From Halobacterium zhouii (GTDB lineage: Archaea > Halobacteriota > Halobacteria > Halobacteriales > Halobacteriaceae), in the NCBI RefSeq assembly GCF_021249405.1, contig NZ_CP089593.1, forward strand, positions 1,178,001-1,242,000: a stretch of DNA of 64,000 nt, read 5' to 3'. Of the stretch, positions 17,335 to 24,548 are shown in pieces. The notes below the pieces were generated by a model. The model ran no database searches, was not told the DNA's origin, and saw nothing but the letters and a program-made list of their open reading frames with translations. Every line of letters begins with the position of its first letter. Position 1 is the stretch's first letter. A program made the translations under genes and the position numbers.

Positions 17335-18266
17335 GCTGCGAATCCCACCGCGAACAGCACGGAGTACAGCGCGAGCAGTTGGCCGACGCGCGTGAGCGCG
17401 GGGTTGAGCGCCTCGCCGTCGGTCCGCGAGAGCACGGTGCGCGTCACGGAGACCGCAAGCGGGAGCGAGAGGAGTGGAAGGAGGACTATGAGGGCGTACC
17501 CCTCGAGGGCGAGCCAAACCGGCACCAGATACGCGAGCGAGAGCATTGCGACGAATTCGACGCGGGAGGCGGTGTAGCCCAGGCGGACTGCGAGCGTACG
17601 CTTGCCCGTCCGGGCGTCCTCCTCGCGGTCGCGGACGTTGTTCACGACGAGGATGTTCGTGGAGAGCGCGGCAACCGGAAGGCTGGCGACGACCGCGTCC
17701 AACGTGACCGTCCCGGCCGGGATTCCGGTCGCCAGGGGTTCGGCGAGGTGGGCAGCGGCCTGCACGTAGAACGTGCCCGTGACCGCGACGATGCCGAAGA
17801 ACACGAAGACGAACAGGTCGCCGAGACCGTGGTAGCCCAGGGGGTACGGGCCGCCCGTGTACGCGATGCCCGAGGCGACGCTGGCGAGGCCGATGACCAC
17901 GATGGGCAGGCCGCCGACGTAGACGAGGTACGCGCCGTCGAGGATAGCGAGCGCGAACGTCGCGTACATCGCGAGTTTCACGCGCCCGGGGTCGATGAGG
18001 CCGCCCGCGGTGACGCGCGTGAACCCCTCGCGGTCGGCGGTGTCCGCGCCCTGCACGGCGTCGTAGTAGTCGTTCGCGAAGTTCGTTCCGACCTGGATGA
18101 GCGCAGCGCCGACGAGCGCGGCGACCGCCGGCAGCAACGCGAACACGCCGGCGTGTACGGCGAGGCCGGTGCCGACGACGACCGGCGCGGCGGCCGCCGG
18201 GAGGGTGTGCGGTCGGGCGGCCATCACCCACGCTCTCGACTGCGAGACGTCGGCGGTTTCGGTCAT
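17331..18266 (-). CDS. menA: 1,4-Dihydroxy-2-naphthoate prenyltransferase
   Basis: MenA is a UbiA-family membrane prenyltransferase that attaches the isoprenoid tail, giving demethylmenaquinone. From the ATG at 18266 it has 311 residues and about nine helices. The two Asp-rich motifs are NFANDYYDAVQGADTAD (about 66-82) and NNVRDREEDARTGKRTLAVRLG (about 202-223), which bind the Mg-diphosphate. A start nine codons further upstream is possible, but MTETADVSQSRAWVMAARPHT fits UbiA proteins better. The methyltransferase for the last step is not in the window. Confidence 0.94.
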   Translation of the reverse strand: MTETADVSQSRAWVMAARPHTLPAAAAPVVVGTGLAVHAGVFALLPAVAALVGAALIQVGTNFANDYYDAVQGADTADREGFTRVTAGGLIDPGRVKLAMYATFALAILDGAYLVYVGGLPIVVIGLASVASGIAYTGGPYPLGYHGLGDLFVFVFFGIVAVTGTFYVQAAAHLAEPLATGIPAGTVTLDAVVASLPVAALSTNILVVNNVRDREEDARTGKRTLAVRLGYTASRVEFVAMLSLAYLVPVWLALEGYALIVLLPLLSLPLAVSVTRTVLSRTDGEALNPALTRVGQLLALYSVLFAVGFAA

Positions 18267-18373
18267 TGACGGTGGTTGGTCGAGCGCCGCCAAAGCGGTG
18301 GCGGTCGAAGCGAACCGGACCGGGTCGACCCAGTCCGGCCAGCGAGCGTCGGTCGTCGTCTGTGAGCGCTGCG

Positions 18374-20002
18374 TCAGTCGTCGTCTGCGGGCGCTGCGCC
18401 CGAGGACTCACTGCCCTGGTCTGGTCCGGACTCCTCTCGGGTCGAGAGCAGCGACCCGGGTTCGACGTTCACGTCGTCGGCGTTCGCCGCGTAGTCCCGC
18501 GCCGCGACGTAACTCGCGTAGACGATGGCGAGCAGGAACACGGTGAACGGGAGCGCGAGCAGCGGTGACAGCGACTGGATGGCGGCGAAGCTCTCGAGTT
18601 CCAGGGACATCATGCCGAAGAACGCGAGTAGCCCGCCCCACCACGCGCGGTTCCGCGCGTTCGGGTCCTCGTCGCCGATGGTGATCGCCGAGATCATGAA
18701 CACCGCCGAGTCCAGAGACGTGATGATGTAGCCCGCGATGACGAGCACGAACAGCACGGCGAGCACCGACCCGTACGGCGTGATGGTGAGCGCGCGGGCG
18801 ATGGCCGCCGGGATGCCGTGGGCCGCCATCGCATTCCCGACCGGGCCGACGTACCCGGGCGCCAGCACCCATCCGCCGATGAGCAGGTGCTGGATCCACG
18901 TGAGGAACGCCGGCGCGACGACGAGCACGACGAACATCTCGCGGATGGTGCGGCCCTTGGAGACCCGCGCGACGAAGCTCCCGACGAAGATGCTCCAGGC
19001 GGCCCACCACGCCCACCAGAAGCCCGTCCACTGGCCGGCCCAGTTGCCCGCCGACGTCGGCGCGGTGTACAGCATGAGTCGGAATATGTTGTCGAGCCAG
19101 ACGCCCGTCGCGTCGAGACCGAGTTCGAACATGAACAGCGTCGGACCGACCGCGACGAGGAGGGCCATCGACGCGCCGATGAGCAGCATGGTGGCGCGGG
19201 CGGCGTTCCGGATTCCCTGCCGGAGGCCGAGCCACACGTCCGCGAGGAAGACGAGGCCGACGAGCGCGAACACCCCGTAGGTTAGCAGCGTCGCCTCGAG
19301 GCCGAACACGCGCCCGAGGATGGCGGCCATCGTCTGCGCGCTGAACCCGAGTGTCGTCGCGATGCCGCCGATGGTGGCGACGATGGCGGCGAGGTCGACG
19401 GCCCAGTGGAACCCCGGATAGGAGTCCGTGTCGACGACGCCGGAGAGCATCGAACTGATCTTGTACTCGCCGACGCCCTGGGTGTAGACGACGACGCCGA
19501 ACGCGAGCGCTACCGGCAGGTACCACATCGCGAGTCCGGGGAACACCTCGTGGATGAACATGAACGCCAGCGCGAGCGACTTCAGGGACGCGCCCTCCAC
19601 CGGGTAGGGCTGGGGTGGCGGGTTCTGGAAGATGGAGACGGGTTCGCCGACGCCCCAGATGAGCACGGACCCGCCGAACCCGACGGTGAACACCATCGAG
19701 AGCCAGGAGAACGTGTCGAACTCGGGTTTGGCGTCCGGGCCGCCGATGCGCAGGCGGCCGTACCGGGAGAACGTTACCCCCAGGACGAACACCAGGAGGA
19801 CGAACCCGAGGAGAATGAACCACCAGCCGAAGTACCGGAGCACCCAATCGAACGCGCCATTGAGAACACTACTCAATACCGTCGGGCGAGTGAAGCCGAC
19901 GACTGCGAGCGAGAGCATCGCAGCCATCGTGACGAAGAACAGTGCTCGCTCCGACCAGGACGCTTCCTCCAGACCGAGCGCGTACCAGATTCGTGTGTTC
20001 AC
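18374..20002 (-). CDS. BCCT-family betaine/carnitine/choline transporter
   Basis: This 542-residue secondary transporter has 12 core helices. It carries the BCCT signature region QWTGFWWAWWAAWSIFVGSFVARVSKGRTIREMF (about 305-340) and the glycine-rich GFGGSVLIWGVGEP segment of the sodium/substrate site. It probably imports betaine or another trimethylammonium compatible solute for osmoprotection. The C-terminus is a soluble acidic tail (SSGAAPADDD). The start appears to be GTG at 20002. Substrate and coupling ion cannot be read reliably. It is not obviously part of the neighbouring men operon. Confidence 0.92.
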   Translation of the reverse strand: MNTRIWYALGLEEASWSERALFFVTMAAMLSLAVVGFTRPTVLSSVLNGAFDWVLRYFGWWFILLGFVLLVFVLGVTFSRYGRLRIGGPDAKPEFDTFSWLSMVFTVGFGGSVLIWGVGEPVSIFQNPPPQPYPVEGASLKSLALAFMFIHEVFPGLAMWYLPVALAFGVVVYTQGVGEYKISSMLSGVVDTDSYPGFHWAVDLAAIVATIGGIATTLGFSAQTMAAILGRVFGLEATLLTYGVFALVGLVFLADVWLGLRQGIRNAARATMLLIGASMALLVAVGPTLFMFELGLDATGVWLDNIFRLMLYTAPTSAGNWAGQWTGFWWAWWAAWSIFVGSFVARVSKGRTIREMFVVLVVAPAFLTWIQHLLIGGWVLAPGYVGPVGNAMAAHGIPAAIARALTITPYGSVLAVLFVLVIAGYIITSLDSAVFMISAITIGDEDPNARNRAWWGGLLAFFGMMSLELESFAAIQSLSPLLALPFTVFLLAIVYASYVAARDYAANADDVNVEPGSLLSTREESGPDQGSESSGAAPADDD

Positions 20003-20200
20003 GTGAAGACTGTTGACTGGAGTTCCGTGGCGTCTATCGGCAGTGAGACGCGAGCGGGGACGAGAGAGTGGTTACTGTAGAGTTGTGGGATTCGTACGAA
20101 CATCTCGTCTACGAGAAGCGGATATCCACGTAAAAGTTCGTTGCCTCACTACACGGCCCCATCCGTGAGTACAAGGCCTTTCAGCCTGTAATCACTCGAT

Positions 20201-20830
20201 TCAGCTTCCGCCAGCGCCGGAGGGAGCGTCCGGGAGGTCATGTTTTTCAGCTTCAATACCGAGCTCCTCGAGGGCGGCCTCGAGGTGTCGTTCTTCGGCG
20301 TACTCGGCGCCGTCCTCGACGCGGAGGCGCTGAGCGGTCGCGAGGACCTCCCCGCGCCGGTCGTCGGGGACGTCGTACTTGTCCGTGGAGAGTTCGATGA
20401 CGAGGCCGTTGTGGTCCTGGGTGTACAGTGAGTGGAAGATGCCGCGGTCGAACTCGTTGAACCGCTGGCCCGCCTCCGAGAGCGCCTGTTTGACGTCGGC
20501 GAAGCGCTCGGGCGCGATGGAGAACGAGAGGTGGTGGACGGACCCGATCTGCGAGCGCTGTGGCTGCGGGTTCGACGACTGGTCGTCGGTCACGAAGAAC
20601 GTGACGATGCGGCCGTCACCGGCGTCGAAGAAGAGGTGCGTCGAGTTCGGGTCGTCGAGGTTCGGCTGGCGCAACACCAGGGGCATTCCGAGCAGGTCGC
20701 GGTAGAACTCGACGGTGTCCTCCTCGTTGCTCCCGATGAGTGTGACGTGGTCGACTCCTGTGGTGTGCATCGGACTGTCCGGCAGGTCAGCCGTGACCTC
20801 GGTGCCATCCTCGTCTGAGTGCTTGGCCAT
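20201..20830 (-). CDS. VOC-superfamily (glyoxalase/dioxygenase-like) protein
   Basis: This is a 209-residue metal-dependent VOC fold protein. TGVDHVTLIGSNEEDTVEFYRDLLGMPLVLRQPNLDDPN opens the first beta-alpha-beta-beta-beta module, with the metal His in GVDHVTL. GSVHHLSFSIAPERFADVKQAL and the Glu in HNGLVIELSTD supply the remaining ligands, resembling extradiol ring-cleavage dioxygenases of the single-module type. The start at 20830 is preferred over the long upstream extension, which runs into the neighbouring promoter region. The reaction is unknown. Confidence 0.8.
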   Translation of the reverse strand: MAKHSDEDGTEVTADLPDSPMHTTGVDHVTLIGSNEEDTVEFYRDLLGMPLVLRQPNLDDPNSTHLFFDAGDGRIVTFFVTDDQSSNPQPQRSQIGSVHHLSFSIAPERFADVKQALSEAGQRFNEFDRGIFHSLYTQDHNGLVIELSTDKYDVPDDRRGEVLATAQRLRVEDGAEYAEERHLEAALEELGIEAEKHDLPDAPSGAGGS

Positions 20831-20932
20831 GTGTGGGGGTACGGCACCGTGTGGGAAAACGTATCGGGCTGTCGCGAGTTCCGCCTGCTGTGGACACCAC
20901 CGTTCTTTGTTCTCCAACACGTTGGCGGTGAT

Positions 20933-21151
20933 ATGAGCAAAGCGAACGCGCGTCGGTGGGAGTACGCGGTGTTCAGACCGCCTCGTGGCGAAACGAAAAA
21001 AGAGGCCGAGAACCCGGAGGACGAACTGAACGAGTACGGAGCGGACGGATGGGAGCTCGCGGAGACGATCGACTACTCGGGCGGCGGAACGAAGTACCTC
21101 GTTTTCAAGCGACCCGCGAGCCCCGACGCCGGCGAGGGTGACGGGGCGTGA
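20933..21151 (+). CDS. DUF4177-like small protein
   Basis: This 72-residue cytoplasmic protein has the DUF4177 layout: RRWEYAVFRPPRG, a short acidic helix DELNEYGADGWELAETIDY and a final strand TKYLVFKRP. The internal ATG at 20933 is used because the upstream part of the frame lies in the divergent promoter. Its stop overlaps the GTG of the membrane protein downstream (GTGA), so the two are coupled. Function is unknown. Confidence 0.75.
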   Translation: MSKANARRWEYAVFRPPRGETKKEAENPEDELNEYGADGWELAETIDYSGGGTKYLVFKRPASPDAGEGDGA

Positions 21152-22173
21152 GCGAGCAGCGCGAGGACGAGGACGTGAGCACGGCGAACACGATGCGCGA
21201 GCGGGCGGGCGAGAGCCGGTTCAAGATCTGGTTGCTTCTCTCCGCGAACCGCCTCGTGGTGACGACGGTGCTCGCGCTGGGCGTGTTCGTCGCGTTCGTC
21301 GTCACCGTGACGCTCCTCCCGCAGCCCCTGCAGCCACAGCTACGGTCTGGCGACACCATCGAGACGATGTTCTCGACGATGGTCGGCGCCATCATCACCG
21401 GCGTCACGCTCGTCGTCACCATCGGCCAGCTCGTGCTCTCTCAGGAGAACGGGCCGCTCGGCGACCAGCGCGACCGGATGGAGGGGTCGATGGACTTCCG
21501 GGAGTACGCGGGGGAGCTCATCGGGTCGCCGAGCCCCGCGGACCCGTCGTCGTTCCTCCGGGAGCTCGTCGGCGTGGCCCAACAGCGGGCGGAAACGCTC
21601 CGGGACACCGTCTCCGAGAACGACAGTGACACGTTACGCGGGGAGGTAGAGGAGTTCACCGACAGCCTCATCGGGAACGCCGAGAAGGTGCGGGACCAAC
21701 TCGACGGCGCGACGTTCGGCTCCTTCGACGTGTTGCTCGCGGCGCTGAACTTCAACTACGGCTGGAAGATCTTCCAGGTCGAACGAATCCGCAACGACCA
21801 CGAGTCGGTGCTCACGGAGGACGAGGACGCCCTGTTGAACGACCTGAAGACGTCACTGAGCATGTTCGGGCCGGCCCGCGAGCACGTCAAGACGCTGTAC
21901 TTCGAGTGGGAACTGGTGACCCTCTCCCAGATGATCTTGTACGCGGCGATTCCCGCGCTGGTCGTCGCGGGCGCGATGCTGGCGGTCGTCGACGCGGGGA
22001 CGTTTCCCGGGTACACGTTCGGTGTCCCGAACATCACGTGGGCCATCGGCGCAGCGTTCACGGTGACCCTGGTGCCGTTCCTGTTGTTCACGTCCTACGT
22101 GCTCCGAATCGTGACGGTGGCCAAGCGAACACTCGCCATCGAACCGCTGATACTCCGCAACTCACAGCGGTAG
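21148..22173 (+). CDS. Haloarchaeal membrane protein of unknown function, four helices
   Basis: This 341-residue protein starts with GTG. Two hydrophobic segments are near residues 34-56 (LLSANRLVVTTVLALGVFVAFVV) and 70-92 (TMFSTMVGAIITGVTLVVTIGQL). A soluble helical region of about 150 residues follows (about 95-255), and two more helices close the protein (MILYAAIPALVVAGAMLAVV and NITWAIGAAFTVTLVPFLLF). No enzyme motif is recognisable. The layout of paired helices around a cytoplasmic or extracellular helical domain would suit a sensor or scaffold. It is coupled to the DUF4177-like gene. Confidence 0.7.
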   Translation: MSEQREDEDVSTANTMRERAGESRFKIWLLLSANRLVVTTVLALGVFVAFVVTVTLLPQPLQPQLRSGDTIETMFSTMVGAIITGVTLVVTIGQLVLSQENGPLGDQRDRMEGSMDFREYAGELIGSPSPADPSSFLRELVGVAQQRAETLRDTVSENDSDTLRGEVEEFTDSLIGNAEKVRDQLDGATFGSFDVLLAALNFNYGWKIFQVERIRNDHESVLTEDEDALLNDLKTSLSMFGPAREHVKTLYFEWELVTLSQMILYAAIPALVVAGAMLAVVDAGTFPGYTFGVPNITWAIGAAFTVTLVPFLLFTSYVLRIVTVAKRTLAIEPLILRNSQR

Positions 22174-22196
22174 CCACCGCATCGAGGTGGCATCCA

Positions 22197-22275
22197 CATC
22201 GTTCCGGCGACGTGAGGGCGGCACCGTTCTTCGGTGCCGTGAGAGTCACCCCGTTCTCGACGATGTGAGGGGGCG
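22197..22275 (+). repeat. Three imperfect ~26-bp direct repeats with a hairpin
   Basis: Just after the membrane protein stop, a unit of the form CGTTC(C/T)...GTGAG(G/A)G occurs three times, with CGTTC at about 22200, 22225 and 22252. The middle unit folds as GGCACCG-TTCTT-CGGTGCC (22220-22238) and could terminate the upstream transcript. The rest of the 295-bp gap up to 22468 holds only a possible TATA (TACTTATT, about 22316-22323). Confidence 0.45.
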
Positions 22276-22468
22276 TCGGGCAGCCGTCAGCAACTGAGCG
22301 CAACCCGGCAACGGGTACTTATTGCCATTCACGACGACGTAGTCGGTGGTCCACGCCGGGTTCGCGCAGACGACGGTGGACACCGCCAGCCAGGAACGCT
22401 GGTGGATTCCGCCAGGCATCACTATCAGAAGCCGGGTCGGACGAATTCGGGGGATCAGGGGGAAACCA

Positions 22469-22882
22469 ATGGCAGCAACATCCAGAGAGCGGACGTACGA
22501 ACAGACGCGCGACGAAATCGAGGAGAACTTTGGGCTCGTACCCGGATTCTTCGACGCGCTCGACGAACAGGACCTCGTCAACGAGTGGCCGAACTACAAG
22601 CGATACGCCCTCGAAGAGACAGAGATTCCGGCGAAGTACAGGGAACTGATCGGGTTGGCGGTGGCGGCGAACATCAGGTGCCCGTACTGCCAGTCGTTCC
22701 ACACGGAGGCCGCCAAGTTACACGGCGCGACCGACGAGGAACTCGCCGAGATATCGTTCCTGGCGAGTTGGACGGCGCGCTACAGCGCGATGATCCACGC
22801 CCAGAACTACGACATGGAGACGTTCGAGGGGGAACTCGAGCAGATCGGCAACCACCTTCAGGAACACATGGCGGGGGACTGA
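22469..22882 (+). CDS. Carboxymuconolactone decarboxylase/AhpD-family protein
   Basis: This 137-residue all-helical AhpD-like protein has the redox/catalytic motif CPYCQSFHTEAAKLHGATDEEL (about 71-92), containing the CxxC and following His typical of AhpD peroxidase partners. The N-terminal part FGLVPGFFDALDEQDLVNEWPNY is also family-like. It may act as a thiol peroxidase component in oxidative defence, but without a partner peroxiredoxin gene nearby this is inference. The start is the ATG at 22469 after a purine-rich GGGGGAAACC. Confidence 0.83.
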   Translation: MAATSRERTYEQTRDEIEENFGLVPGFFDALDEQDLVNEWPNYKRYALEETEIPAKYRELIGLAVAANIRCPYCQSFHTEAAKLHGATDEELAEISFLASWTARYSAMIHAQNYDMETFEGELEQIGNHLQEHMAGD

Positions 22883-23001
22883 GGACACGAGCGCGAAACT
22901 GAACGCGATTCCCGTGGATACGCGGTCAGTGAGTGAGCGACCAACGGAGTAGTATTCGCGCGAACGGACGGCCCGGAGAGCCCGGATGTTCGCGTGATTC
23001 A

Positions 23002-23034
23002 CTCGCTCGCTCCGCGAGCGAGCGAGAACTTTTT
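23002..23034 (+). terminator. Hairpin plus T-run downstream of the AhpD-like gene
   Basis: CTCGCTCGC (23002-23010) pairs with GCGAGCGAG (23014-23022) around a TCC loop and is followed by AACTTTTT (T-run 23030-23034). It sits in the convergent gap between ahpD-like and menB and reads as a transcription terminator for the rightward gene. Confidence 0.6.
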
Positions 23035-23041
23035 AGCGGAG

Positions 23042-23199
23042 GTTTTTCTGCCGAGCGGGTTGCCTGCTCCGCCGGCAACCTATTCCGTGGCGTTCACAAA
23101 TCGCCACGGCGATTTGTGCAGCCCATCAGAAATCCCCGATTTCTGAGGACGGCGAAGCCGCCACGCTGTCGCGCTCCGCGCGTCCCGAGGCAGAAAAAC
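23042..23199. repeat. 158-bp multi-hairpin element with 11-bp terminal inverted repeats
   Basis: GTTTTTCTGCC (23042-23052) and its exact complement GGCAGAAAAAC (23189-23199) bracket a series of short perfect hairpins. They are 23058-23064 with 23074-23080, 23095-23105 with 23108-23118, 23127-23134 with 23138-23145, and weaker GC pairs at 23151-23162 and 23168-23182. Loops are 2-9 nt. No open frame is supported. It fills most of the 322-bp gap between the ahpD-like gene and menB. It could be a miniature mobile element, a bidirectional terminator or a structured RNA. Confidence 0.7.
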
Positions 23200-23204
23200 G
23201 TCCG

Positions 23205-24119
23205 TCAGTAGTGCCAGGGGTGGTCGTCGAAGTCGGGGTCACGGCCTTCGAGGAAGGCGTCGCGACCCTCCTGGGCTTCGTCGGTCATGTACGCGAGGCG
23301 GGTGGCTTCGCCGGCGAACGTCTGCTGGCCGACGAGGCCGTCGTCGGTCATGTTGAACGCGTACTTCAGCATGCGCATCGCGGTCGGCGACTTTCCGTTG
23401 ATCTCGGTGGCCCACTCGAGTGCGGTCGCCTCGAGTTCGTCGTGGGGGACGACCTCGTTGACCATCCCCATGTCAGCGGCTTCCTCGGCGTCGTAGGTCT
23501 TCCCGAGGAAGAATATCTCGCGGGCCTTCTTCTGCCCCACCTGCTTTGCGAGGTACGCGGAGCCAAAGCCGCCGTCGAACGAGCCGACGTCGGGGTCGGT
23601 CTGCTTGAACTTCGCGTGCTCGGCGGACGCGAGGGTCATGTCACAGACGACGTGGAGGCTGTGGCCGCCGCCGACCGCCCACCCGGGGACCACGGCGACG
23701 ACGGGTTTGGGCATCGTGCGGACGAGCCGCTGTACTTCGAGAATGTGGAGGCGGCCAGCCTTCGCCTGCCGGACCGCGGGGTCGTCGTCCGCGGCGGCTT
23801 CGTCGTCGTCGCGGTACTCGTAGCCCGAGCCACCCCGGACCGACTGGTCACCGCCGGCACAGAACGCCCATCCACCGTCCTTCGAGGACGGGCCGTTCCC
23901 CGTGAGCAGGACACAGCCGACGTCCGCCTGCTTGCGGGCGTGGTCGAGTGCGGTGTACAGTTCGTCGACCGTTCCCGGGCGGAACGCGTTCCGGACGTCC
24001 GGGCGGTCGAACGCGATGCGAACCGCGCCGACGTCCGTCGCGCGGTGGTAGGTGACGTCGTCGAAGTCGAAGCCCGCGACCGACTCCCAGCGGTCCGGGT
24101 CGAATATCTCCGAAACCAT
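23205..24119 (-). CDS. menB: 1,4-Dihydroxy-2-naphthoyl-CoA synthase
   Basis: MenB cyclises o-succinylbenzoyl-CoA. The 304-residue crotonase-fold protein starts at MVSEIFDPDRWESVAGFDFDDVTYHR. The oxyanion-hole loops are WAFCAGGDQSVRG (about 86-98) and GWAVGGGHSLHVVCD (about 145-159). QTDPDVGSFDGGFGSAYLAKQVGQKKAREIFFLG carries the Asp and nearby residues distinctive of MenB. The C-terminus DPDFDDHPWHY also matches. It is the last gene of the menF-menD-membrane protein-menB operon. The stop lies 6 bases from the multi-hairpin element. Confidence 0.95.
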   Translation of the reverse strand: MVSEIFDPDRWESVAGFDFDDVTYHRATDVGAVRIAFDRPDVRNAFRPGTVDELYTALDHARKQADVGCVLLTGNGPSSKDGGWAFCAGGDQSVRGGSGYEYRDDDEAAADDDPAVRQAKAGRLHILEVQRLVRTMPKPVVAVVPGWAVGGGHSLHVVCDMTLASAEHAKFKQTDPDVGSFDGGFGSAYLAKQVGQKKAREIFFLGKTYDAEEAADMGMVNEVVPHDELEATALEWATEINGKSPTAMRMLKYAFNMTDDGLVGQQTFAGEATRLAYMTDEAQEGRDAFLEGRDPDFDDHPWHY

Positions 24120-24154
24120 ACGCGAAGCGGGACGCGGCGGCGCAAAAAGATTCC

Positions 24155-24523
24155 CTACTCCGCGTCGTCCTCGGCCGTCGCCGCGTCGCCCTCCACTGTC
24201 GCTGCGAACAGTTCGGGCGGGGCGGCATCGAACGGCCCGTCGGGGCTGGTGACCCACGCCGTGAGGTAGACGACGCAGGCCGCGACCACGGCGGCCGGCA
24301 ACTGGAGTGTGAAGACGCCGTACACGACGGTGACGGCCATGGTCACGCCGGCGACGGTTCGTCGGTCCGCGCCGCCGGCGTGCAGGAGCACCGCGGCGAC
24401 GAAGAGGGCGAACGCGATGCCCACTCCGACGAGTGGCTGGTGGAGGACGAGGAGCGAGTACAGCAACACGAGGACGCCGGCGACGGCGGCGCCGGCAGCG
24501 AGAGTTCGGGTCGTCGAAGCCAT
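24155..24523 (-). CDS. Small membrane protein inside the menaquinone operon
   Basis: This 122-residue protein has four hydrophobic segments (VAGVLVLLYSLLVLHQPLVG, VGIAFALFVAAVLLHAGG, VTMAVTVVYGVFTLQL and AAVVAACVVYLTAWV), followed by an acidic Ala-rich tail. It lies between menD (25 nt upstream) and menB (35 nt downstream) on the same strand, so co-transcription is likely. No known menaquinone enzyme has this size or topology. It could be a membrane anchor or scaffold for the pathway, or an unrelated passenger. Confidence 0.75.
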   Translation of the reverse strand: MASTTRTLAAGAAVAGVLVLLYSLLVLHQPLVGVGIAFALFVAAVLLHAGGADRRTVAGVTMAVTVVYGVFTLQLPAAVVAACVVYLTAWVTSPDGPFDAAPPELFAATVEGDAATAEDDAE

Positions 24524-24548
24524 GCAGCAGACCTGTCAGCGCTGAGTG

